This document shows, piece by piece, positions 9,160 through 14,777 of a DNA stretch of 18,107 nt. Position numbers and translations under genes: made by a program. Source of the DNA: Desulfuromonadales bacterium (lineage in GTDB: Bacteria > Desulfobacterota > Desulfuromonadia > Desulfuromonadales > BM103); NCBI GenBank assembly GCA_030640215.1, contig DAOWJU010000043.1, forward strand, positions 1-18,107, written 5' to 3'. Each line of letters begins with the position of its first letter. Position 1 is the first letter of the stretch. The notes under the pieces are model-generated. The model saw only the letters and a program-made list of their open reading frames with translations, did no database searches and had not been told where the DNA came from.

Positions 9160-10258
9160 CCCTGTCCCCGGTTGTGATTAAATCGCCATCATGGATCAGA
9201 GAGACAGAGTCGGCGACAATACGTTCGCCTTGAGACACTCCTGCTTGCACTTGCAGTCGATCCGGCCATTCTTTGCCAAATCGTAACCAACGAAAATGAG
9301 CACGTTGCTCAGCATTCACAACAAATACCCCGCGTAATCCACCTCGTTCAATAATTGCAGCCCGTGCGATTACAGGCGACATTTCAGTACCAACCTGAAA
9401 TCGAACACGACCGAACATTCCCGGCAGGAGGTCTGTCATGTTGTTCAAGCTTATTTTTATTTCATAACTTCTGGTGACCGGATCCCCTGAAGGAACAATT
9501 CTTGAGATATTACCGTTCAATGTCTTTCCAAGGGCGTCAATAAAAACCGTTATGTCATCACCCTGTACAAGCTTTTGAATTTGACTTTCAGGAACAAATG
9601 ATTTGAAAAGAAGTGCTTTTTCCGCTTCAATTGAGATAATGGGAAAGCCTGGTGTAGCAAGATCCCCGGCACGTTTTTGACAATCTACAACAACGCCATC
9701 TACGGGGCTTTTGATCAGGACATATTGCCGTTGAGATTTTGCTGTTTTAAGGGCTGCCAAAGCTGCATTTAATGTTTCCTGGCTGACATCTCTTTGCAAA
9801 CGTATCTTTCGTAATGCATTTTCTGGGACACTGTCTTCCTTGAAAAGGACTTCATAATGCTCGAAATCGATTTGAGCGTCTTTCAGAGCTGACCGGGATT
9901 TATTTACGCCCGCCTCCGCCTGTTGTATTGCTCCATCAATATCGGCACTGTCCAGCGAAACAAGGAGATCTCCTTTGCGTATCTGTTGTCCTTCTCGGAC
10001 TGGAATTTCATCAATATAACCGGTAATACGCGAGGTGACTTGTATCCGATCGTCTGAAATCACTGAACCCGTTGTTGAATAATAGACAGGGACTTCCACG
10101 TTTACGATCTTCGACACTGAAAGAGTGTGAATCACAGGTTCCTTAATGACGGGTAAGTCTGGTTCCTGATTATAGTTCAAGAAGATACATACCAGAGCAA
10201 CGGCCGACGCACTGGCTAAAAGCCAGATGGCCAACTTACTTTTTTTACTTTTAAGCAT
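9152..10258 (-). CDS. RND efflux periplasmic adaptor (HlyD/AcrA-type membrane fusion protein)
   Basis: This protein bridges the RND pump and the TolC-type duct in the periplasm. The 368-residue protein has an N-terminal membrane anchor (about residues 9-27, after a KSKKSK basic stretch) and no lipobox, so it is tethered by a helix. A lipoyl-like half (QVTSRITGYIDEIPVREGQQIRKGDLLVSLD) is followed by an alpha-hairpin (about 105-165). The second lipoyl half is KSPVDGVVVDCQKRAGDLATPG, and then come the beta-barrel and membrane-proximal domains. This order is diagnostic for the family. AGGAC lies seven bases ahead of the ATG. It is 48 bases after tetR and overlaps the RND gene by eight bases. Confidence 0.93.
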   Translation of the reverse strand: MLKSKKSKLAIWLLASASAVALVCIFLNYNQEPDLPVIKEPVIHTLSVSKIVNVEVPVYYSTTGSVISDDRIQVTSRITGYIDEIPVREGQQIRKGDLLVSLDSADIDGAIQQAEAGVNKSRSALKDAQIDFEHYEVLFKEDSVPENALRKIRLQRDVSQETLNAALAALKTAKSQRQYVLIKSPVDGVVVDCQKRAGDLATPGFPIISIEAEKALLFKSFVPESQIQKLVQGDDITVFIDALGKTLNGNISRIVPSGDPVTRSYEIKISLNNMTDLLPGMFGRVRFQVGTEMSPVIARAAIIERGGLRGVFVVNAEQRAHFRWLRFGKEWPDRLQVQAGVSQGERIVADSVSLIHDGDLITTGDRDE

Positions 10259-10306
10259 TTTATGTCCTGTTTTTTTGATTGATTGATGGTTCGGAACTAA
10301 CCTGGA

Positions 10307-10900
10307 TTAGCCTGTTTTCAACCCCTGAAGTGCAAAATTAGTGACATGGCGGGCTATTACTTGTGGATCACTGTGCTGCTCTTTGCTGTGAGCAAGGTAG
10401 GGCCTCATTGGAGCAGTCTGAAAATGATACATTACCATCCCTATAATTGAGATAGCCAAAAGGTAGGGATCCTGTTTCGGATCCAGTTCTTGGCACAAGT
10501 TAGTAACACCTTGAAATAGGTCATGGTAGACCTCTGTAGCCAGAAGTCGGAGCCTGGATTCGTCACCGTCCATCATCTCCCTTTGAATCAGCATGCAGAA
10601 ATCATTATCTTTATCCACCACTTCACAGAAACTGGTCATGAATTGGGCAAGTCGTTTTTTGGGTTCAATACTGCTGCTAAGTATTTCTCCAAGTCTTTCA
10701 TCCTTATCGACGAAGACTTGAGTCATCGCGGCAAGGTAGAGAGTCTGCTTGTCTGGAAAGTGATGGTAGAGTGCTGCGACAGTTACACCAACTTTTTGTG
10801 CTATAGACCGCATTGATACGCCACTGTAACCAGATCGGGCAAACAGGGGGATGGCTAATGCAAGAATATCTTCTTTGCTTTTGGTGTTAAGTGGTCTCAT
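10307..10900 (-). CDS. TetR/AcrR-family transcriptional repressor
   Basis: This is a DNA-binding regulator that probably represses the efflux operon and itself until a pump substrate binds. The 197-residue protein has a TetR N-terminal domain at about residues 8-55, with the helix-turn-helix SMRSIAQKVGVTVAALYHHFPDK, and a helical ligand/dimer domain after it. GGAG lies eight bases before the ATG. It is the first gene of the minus-strand group tetR-adaptor-RND-tolC, so it would control its own transcript. This differs from the common arrangement with a divergent repressor gene. A palindrome at 11036-11049 is a plausible operator. The ligand is unknown. Confidence 0.92.
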   Translation of the reverse strand: MRPLNTKSKEDILALAIPLFARSGYSGVSMRSIAQKVGVTVAALYHHFPDKQTLYLAAMTQVFVDKDERLGEILSSSIEPKKRLAQFMTSFCEVVDKDNDFCMLIQREMMDGDESRLRLLATEVYHDLFQGVTNLCQELDPKQDPYLLAISIIGMVMYHFQTAPMRPYLAHSKEQHSDPQVIARHVTNFALQGLKTG

Positions 10901-11035
10901 GCGTGCTCTCCAGGGTTGTTAATGCGATCTTTATTACGGTTCAATTGTCACCTTTTCCATACTGATCTCCATACCTAAACCTGACGAAGTCTTGGAGCTT
11001 CTTACATGGCATATTCAATAAGAACGCGACCATAC

Positions 11036-11049
11036 TAAACGAACGTTAA
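11036..11049. promoter_or_regulatory. Candidate TetR-type operator upstream of the efflux operon
   Basis: TAAACGAACGTTAA is an inverted repeat of the form T-N-AACG-NN-CGTT-N-A, matching in both halves except at two outer positions and the centre. It lies 136 bases ahead of the tetR start, in AT-rich DNA where a promoter is expected. TetR-family sites are often palindromes of this size. I found no convincing -35/-10 pair, so the link to tetR rests on position only. Confidence 0.4.
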
Positions 11050-11185
11050 GTTAATTAATGGCAGGTCTCTTGACTGTTGTAAAGGAAAAACCCAGGGCCC
11101 CTAATAAGGGTCACGTTCAGCGCGGACTAAGTGTGTCATGTGAATAGGAAAGTAACTAGTATTTCGATTCTCTAAAATGTTTACA

Positions 11186-12060
11186 TTAAGCGACATCAAG
11201 ATCAAATTTTTTCCAGCGATGCACAACCGGGGCAGAGTTGATCTCCTTGATCCCCAGGAGGATACGTTCCTTGAGTTCCTTTTTAGAGGAAACTCGAATA
11301 TGACGTAAAAAGGTTCGGGCCATTTTTAAAAATGACGTTTCTACTAAATTCAACCACAAACCATGCTTTGGCGTGTGTACGTAAGCAAAGCGGCCCGGAC
11401 GAGAGGCAAGATATTTCATGGTCTCTTTTGAGATATGTGCTGAATGATTGTCCAGGATGACACGAATCGTACTCTCTTTTGGATAATAGGCATCAAGTTC
11501 TTTGAGTAACATAATAAATTCTCTACTGCGATGACGATCATGGACTTGCGCTATAATTTTACCGCTATGCAGATCAAGGGCTGCGAGTATTGATACGGTG
11601 CCAAGCCGCTTGTACTCATAGTCTCGTCCGACCGTTTTATACTTTCCCGGCTTCGGCGGTAAGTCGGGAGCAATATTGGCAATGGCTTGAACGCCAGGTT
11701 TCTCGTCAACGGACACAGTGATCATTGCCGGAGGTAAATCGTTGGATACAGCTTGGTCGTTTTGGAGATTGACCTCTTGGTAGACCATGAGAACTTCCTG
11801 CATTTTTTGCTCAAAGTCTGGGTCTCTGCGCTCCAGATAATATTTGATTTTATGAGGACGTATTTCATTGGCCGAGAGGATTCTCCAAACCGTTGCTTTT
11901 ACGGCTTTTGACAGAGATACATGCCCTGCAGTCGGTGCATGTATGCAGGTATACTTGGCAAGCTCGCTATAGGTCCAAAGCTCAGCACGACAATCAGGGT
12001 GACTCTTATGCGAAGCGTCTGTTAGGATACATTTGCATGTACTGATGATATGTCCGTGAT
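11186..12060 (-). mobile_element. IS630-type insertion sequence remnant
   Basis: The stretch with clear IS630 protein similarity covers this range. The left end must lie somewhere in 11061-11185 and the right break near 12050-12110. I could not find terminal inverted repeats or a TA duplication, so the limits are minimum estimates. One end has been lost, as shown by the missing N-terminal part of the transposase. Confidence 0.6.
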
Positions 12061-12106
12061 AAAGTTCTTCGTTTTGATCGCTTTTTGGAGTCACATGATA
12101 TGGCAT
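11186..12106 (-). CDS. IS630-family transposase, N-terminally truncated
   Basis: This is the catalytic part of a DDE transposase of the IS630 family (IS630/Tc1/mariner group, TA target sites). The 306-residue reading frame keeps the acidic triad: Asp134 in SVDEKPG, Asp219 in VILDNHSAH and Glu256 in WLNLVE. The family regions ELWTYSELAKY and HRWKKFD are also present. Intact members carry about 100 more N-terminal residues with helix-turn-helix DNA-binding domains; those are absent. Family resemblance begins around residue 18 (HGHII), and the first codons overlap the start of the CRP/FNR gene on the other strand. A Leu replaces the usual Ser before WLNLVE, which may be drift. I therefore read it as a non-autonomous remnant, though the remaining frame is open throughout. 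Confidence 0.85.
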   Translation of the reverse strand: MPYHVTPKSDQNEELYHGHIISTCKCILTDASHKSHPDCRAELWTYSELAKYTCIHAPTAGHVSLSKAVKATVWRILSANEIRPHKIKYYLERRDPDFEQKMQEVLMVYQEVNLQNDQAVSNDLPPAMITVSVDEKPGVQAIANIAPDLPPKPGKYKTVGRDYEYKRLGTVSILAALDLHSGKIIAQVHDRHRSREFIMLLKELDAYYPKESTIRVILDNHSAHISKETMKYLASRPGRFAYVHTPKHGLWLNLVETSFLKMARTFLRHIRVSSKKELKERILLGIKEINSAPVVHRWKKFDLDVA

Positions 12107-12795
12107 CCACCTGTGGCAATATGAATTTACTGAAACAGGCTCAGCTGTTTGCAGACCTTTCTCTGAAAGAGTTAGAGTCTATTTCCTGCCGAGTTACTCT
12201 CAGAGAATTCAAGAAGGGTGAAGTTATCCTTTATGAGGAGGATGCCAACAAGTATATGTATTCGGTCCTTGAGGGTGAGGTAAAGGTTTATTACTCCTCT
12301 GAGGATGGTAAGGAGTCGATTGTTGCTTTTCATGGTGCGGGAGAATCTTTCGGTGAAGTTTCCCTGATTGATCAGAAAACGATCCCGGCGATGGTCGCAG
12401 CTATGGAAAAATCACTTGTTCTTGTCATCGGCAGAGATGATTTTTTTGCCATTATCCAAAGTCAACCAAAAGTCATGCATAAACTGCTTCTGCTGTTGTC
12501 GGGGCGTTTGCGACACTCCTGGAAGCAGGTACGTATGCTCCATTTCAAGGATGCCTCTAATCGTGTGATGGCTTCAATCAAGGAAATGGCTGCAGAACGC
12601 GGTGAGGTAGGGCCTGAGGGAGTGTTGTTGACGCTACGTCTGACACATCAGAATATAGCTGATCTGACCGGCCTGACTCGTGAAACGGTAACGCGTATAA
12701 TTGACAAATGGAAAAAATCAGGCCTGGTGTCTTTAGATGAAAACCGTCACATGTTAATTCGGCACAGTTTCTTTGAAGAAAATTTCAGTTTGTGA
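12100..12795 (+). CDS. CRP/FNR-family transcriptional regulator
   Basis: This is a two-domain DNA-binding regulator. From ATG 12100 it has 231 residues: a cyclic-nucleotide-binding-like beta-roll (about 14-120, with EGEVKVYYSSEDGKE and GESFGEVSLI), a long dimer helix, and a C-terminal winged helix with LTHQNIADLTGLTRETVTRIIDKW (about 181-204). In cAMP-binding members the sequence after GE(L/V) contains Arg-Ser for the phosphate; here the same place reads TIPAMV, so classical cAMP binding is unlikely. Only two cysteines (5 and 30) lie at the N-terminus, so the four-Cys FNR iron-sulfur pattern is missing. GGAG at 12087-12090 favours ATG 12100 over TTG 12085 or ATG 12121. Its upstream region is IS630 debris, so its present promoter may not be the original. 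The signal and targets are unknown. Confidence 0.9.
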   Translation: MASTCGNMNLLKQAQLFADLSLKELESISCRVTLREFKKGEVILYEEDANKYMYSVLEGEVKVYYSSEDGKESIVAFHGAGESFGEVSLIDQKTIPAMVAAMEKSLVLVIGRDDFFAIIQSQPKVMHKLLLLLSGRLRHSWKQVRMLHFKDASNRVMASIKEMAAERGEVGPEGVLLTLRLTHQNIADLTGLTRETVTRIIDKWKKSGLVSLDENRHMLIRHSFFEENFSL

Positions 12796-12840
12796 TTCAG
12801 ATTACATCTTTGTGTTTTATCTCCTTTTAGAATGCCCGTA

Positions 12841-12854
12841 ACGATTTAGATCAA
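12841..12854. promoter_or_regulatory. Possible FNR/CRP-type half-palindrome
   Basis: ACGATTTAGATCAA has the core GAT-N4-ATC of FNR-class sites (TTGAT-N4-ATCAA), with one complete half (ATCAA) and one weak half. It lies between a CRP/FNR gene and the riboswitch leader, so that regulator could act on the leader's promoter. No clear promoter is visible around it, and the match may be chance. Confidence 0.3.
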
Positions 12855-12868
12855 GTTGTTTGGTCTAT

Positions 12869-12962
12869 ACTCTGCCCAGAGCAAACCGTGGGAAACCGCG
12901 GGACGCAGAGCCACGGAGCTAACAGAAGGTTCTCCTTCAGATGCCAGCCGAGCCGCCAGAGT
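12869..12962 (+). promoter_or_regulatory. GEMM-I riboswitch, probably cyclic AMP-GMP (3',3'-cGAMP) selective
   Basis: This RNA leader matches the GEMM-I (c-di-GMP-I) aptamer: GAGCAAACC at 12879-12887, a P2 stem (CCGTGG/CCGCGG) capped by a GAAA tetraloop at 12892-12895, GGGACGCAGAGCC at 12900-12912, CTAAC at 12919-12923, a P3 hairpin GAAGG/CCTTC, and GCCAGCCG at the end. A six-base P1 closes it (12869-12874 with 12957-12962). Counting with the Vibrio Vc2 numbering, position 20 is A (12880), and A47 is kept (12907). G at position 20 is usual for c-di-GMP sensors, and A20 marks the Geobacter-type GEMM-Ib switches that prefer cGAMP. Ligand preference is inferred from this base. The switch precedes a secreted-protein gene. 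Confidence 0.88.
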
Positions 12963-12993
12963 TATCAATGCTCTGGCGGTTTTTTGTTTTTTT
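12953..12993 (+). terminator. Riboswitch expression platform: intrinsic terminator
   Basis: CCGCCAGAG (12953-12961) pairs perfectly with CTCTGGCGG (12971-12979), followed by TTTTTT, G and seven more T. The left arm contains the 3' strand of aptamer stem P1 (12957-12962), so the aptamer and the terminator cannot form fully at once. Ligand binding should stabilise P1 and let transcription continue, which makes this a predicted ON switch. Confidence 0.85.
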
Positions 12994-13007
12994 AAGGGAG
13001 GTTCACC

Positions 13008-13841
13008 ATGAGATCAATTCCAGCAGGCCATCATGATAAAAGGGTTAAACTCTTTTGCGATGGGGTATGGCAATTGTTTGTACTGTCGCTGCTTGCGCTC
13101 TCTTTATTGTGCTTTGCTACCGAGATCCAGGCGGCGCAAATAACATTTGCCCCGAATGGTTTGACGGTTCATGTCGCGCCTGGAGAAACCGTTGCGGTGC
13201 CAATCGCAGTGTCATTGGAAAACACCTCTTTGCCAAATTCATATGCCAGCTTCGGCCTTGCCCATGTTGGCGGCTCTCTTGATCGTAACTGGATAAACAG
13301 CCAGATTTATATATCTTTGAATTCCTGGTACAAAACACGACAGGCTGTTCTTCAGGTCAAGGTTCCCGCTGATGCGCAAGGCGGTGTCTACAGGGGTGTA
13401 TTGAAAACTGTCTGGCTCAGGTCGAACGAGAGTATTGCCCCTGCTGAGTTCGAGATTAATGTAGACGTAGATAGCTTTGTGAGTTGCAGTCAGGTCCCCT
13501 TGTTCTCAAATATTGTTGCATCACAGGAATCCATCAATATGCGCAACAATAAGCAGGTAAACATAGGGTTGTCGGGGTCCGTTTCCGTGCCTGATGGTTG
13601 TGAAATTGACAATGCTTATTATCAGCTCGTAGACGAGTATGGTGAGCTGGACAAAATTGAAGATTTGCAGTTTGGCGATGGTGGAAGCTTTACTGTTGCG
13701 GTACCGATGGTTGCTTCACGGAAAGGCGATGACAAAGACGGCAGGCTTTATATCGTTAAATTTGTAGCAGAAAATGAGGCAGGAGTCGGCGAAAGCGTCG
13801 AGACCAACATCGTTGTTAAGCATGACAACAGTAAAAAATAA
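13008..13841 (+). CDS. Secreted protein of unknown family under riboswitch control
   Basis: I do not recognise this 277-residue protein. It has a long, basic N-region (HHDKRVK), a hydrophobic core at about 22-38 and a likely signal peptidase site after IQA near residue 43, so it should be exported. The rest is rich in alternating beta-type sequence with no membrane helix and looks like two beta-sandwich domains. The first is about 44-150, starting ITFAPNGLTVHVAPGETVAVPI; the second is about 160-270, ending ETNIVVKHD. Its two mature cysteines, in VSCSQ and DGCEI, could form a disulfide. It has no CXXCH heme motif, no lipobox and no sorting signal. GGGAGG lies seven bases before the ATG. Control by a probable cGAMP riboswitch suggests a role in surface attachment or extracellular electron transfer; that is inference. 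Confidence 0.8.
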   Translation: MRSIPAGHHDKRVKLFCDGVWQLFVLSLLALSLLCFATEIQAAQITFAPNGLTVHVAPGETVAVPIAVSLENTSLPNSYASFGLAHVGGSLDRNWINSQIYISLNSWYKTRQAVLQVKVPADAQGGVYRGVLKTVWLRSNESIAPAEFEINVDVDSFVSCSQVPLFSNIVASQESINMRNNKQVNIGLSGSVSVPDGCEIDNAYYQLVDEYGELDKIEDLQFGDGGSFTVAVPMVASRKGDDKDGRLYIVKFVAENEAGVGESVETNIVVKHDNSKK

Positions 13842-13875
13842 ATTATGTAGGATAGTAACTTGCTTGCGTAAAATG

Positions 13876-13908
13876 AAAAGCCACCTGGTTTACTACCGGG
13901 TGGCTTTT
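13876..13908. terminator. Bidirectional-looking terminator after the riboswitch-controlled gene
   Basis: AAAAGCCACCTGG pairs with CCGGGTGGCTTTT (one T-G wobble) around the loop TTTACTA, 34 bases after the stop codon. The stem has A on its left edge and T on its right edge, so it could end transcripts from both sides, including the ccdAB transcript coming from the right. Confidence 0.8.
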
Positions 13909-14033
13909 CGCTTGCAGAGTGTGGGAGCCATCTCCACTCCCACGTTTTGCCTTGACCCCTTCCAGGCTCTTCAGAATACGGTGTCAGGAATGCAAAGCTG
14001 TAAGCTTGACACAACATTGTCTCAGCACCAGCG

Positions 14034-14336
14034 TCAAATACCGGTAAACAACAGATCTATCGAGGCAATGATTTCATTACGCTGTAAAGCGGCGGAACCA
14101 ACCGGCCTACCAAGACTTGAGGCAGGAATCGCCGCCATCAAATGCGTCAGCAAAATGTATTGTTCACCACCGAGTGAAATTTGTGGATTGAGGGTTCTCA
14201 TTGGAGAACCAACAGAATCCAATGTCGCGAGAGGAGCAACAACACGGGTCGAAAGGTCACTCAGCATCTCGTCCTGAAGATTCAATAGAAAGTCACAACC
14301 TTCGCCAGTTCCTTTGTAGATGTCGAATTGAGCCAT
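14034..14336 (-). CDS. ccdB: CcdB-type toxin (DNA gyrase poison family)
   Basis: This small cytoplasmic toxin belongs to the family whose F-plasmid member traps DNA gyrase on DNA. It has 100 residues, against 101 in F-plasmid CcdB, and matches along its length: QFDIYKGTG at the start, LSTRVVAPL, LNPQISLGGEQYILLTHLMAAIP in the middle, and IDLLFTGI at the end. The C-terminal trio Trp-Gly-Ile, needed for gyrase poisoning in F CcdB, is Thr-Gly-Ile here. The ATG at 14336 overlaps the ccdA stop (TGATG), and GAGG lies eight bases ahead. A GTG nine bases further upstream is less likely. It is the second gene of a ccdAB pair, flanked by terminators on both sides. Confidence 0.88.
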   Translation of the reverse strand: MAQFDIYKGTGEGCDFLLNLQDEMLSDLSTRVVAPLATLDSVGSPMRTLNPQISLGGEQYILLTHLMAAIPASSLGRPVGSAALQRNEIIASIDLLFTGI

Positions 14337-14569
14337 CAAAAACACCTCAGTCTATCACTCCACAAACCATGCTCAGTCACAAACCGATTGGCAGCATCAA
14401 TCGCCTCCCGATTCTCATCAAGCCAGGCATGACGATCCTGCTCCTTCAGAATCTTCTCCAGCTTTTCCTCAAGCGTCTGTGAGAGATTGATCTTGTTTTC
14501 CTTGGCCCGCTGAAGCAGGTCACTTCTGATACTCAGGTTTGCCGATTGTTTTCGTACGGTATTTCCCAT
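14336..14569 (-). CDS. ccdA: CcdA-type antitoxin
   Basis: This antitoxin neutralises CcdB and normally represses the operon with it. The 77-residue protein has a ribbon-helix-helix-like N-terminal half (ANLSIRSDLLQRAKENKINLSQTLEEKL) and the C-terminal CcdA signature. In HAWLDENREAIDAANRFVTEHGLWSD this parallels the RWKVENQEGMVEVARFIEMNG region of F-plasmid CcdA, which wraps around the toxin. AGGAGG lies five bases before the ATG. The stop codon overlaps the ccdB start, the usual antitoxin-first order. A palindrome directly upstream is a candidate operator. Chromosomal ccdAB pairs often travel by horizontal transfer; nothing else here shows how this one arrived. Confidence 0.88.
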   Translation of the reverse strand: MGNTVRKQSANLSIRSDLLQRAKENKINLSQTLEEKLEKILKEQDRHAWLDENREAIDAANRFVTEHGLWSDRLRCF

Positions 14570-14579
14570 AAAGGCCTCC

Positions 14580-14600
14580 TATGCGCGTAGCATGCGCATA
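14580..14600. promoter_or_regulatory. Candidate ccdAB operator (inverted repeat)
   Basis: TATGCGC (14580-14586) and GCGCATA (14594-14600) form a perfect inverted repeat with a seven-base spacer, directly upstream of the ccdA ribosome binding site. On the minus strand a TTGACT (14623-14628) lies 17 bases ahead of a weak -10, CATGGT (14600-14605), so the repeat would cover the transcription start. This is where CcdA/CcdB autoregulation is expected. Confidence 0.5.
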
Positions 14601-14703
14601 CCATGAAACAAATTAACTCTTTAGTCAAGACTGCTCTTTGGTAAGAAACTGCTCGACAGAAACGGGGTAAGGGGGGCAGGACTAAAACTATTCTCAGACA
14701 GCA

Positions 14704-14738
14704 AAAAAAACGGTGAACAGAAACTTATTCTGTCCACC
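14704..14738 (-). terminator. Intrinsic terminator after dxs
   Basis: Read on the minus strand, an 11-base stem with one mismatch (14728-14738 against 14712-14722) and a five-base loop is followed by a run of eight T. It lies 40 bases after the dxs stop and ends the xseB-ispA-dxs transcript. Confidence 0.85.
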
Positions 14739-14777
14739 ATTGCTGCATTTACCAACCTATAGTCCTTCAACGACTGA

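Noticed and set aside
12866-12871. TATACT as the -10 box of the riboswitch leader
   Set aside because: A start seven bases later would fall inside the aptamer and remove the 5' strand of P1, so it cannot be the functional promoter; the real one should lie further upstream.
13921-13943. Inverted repeat GTGGGAG/CTCCCAC downstream of ccdB
   Set aside because: It has no T run on either side and no matching copies in the window, so it is neither a clear terminator nor a repeat family.
13842-14700. Integron cassette around ccdAB
   Set aside because: Toxin-antitoxin pairs are common integron cassettes, but I found no attC core sites (RYYYAAC / GTTRRRY pairs) flanking the genes.
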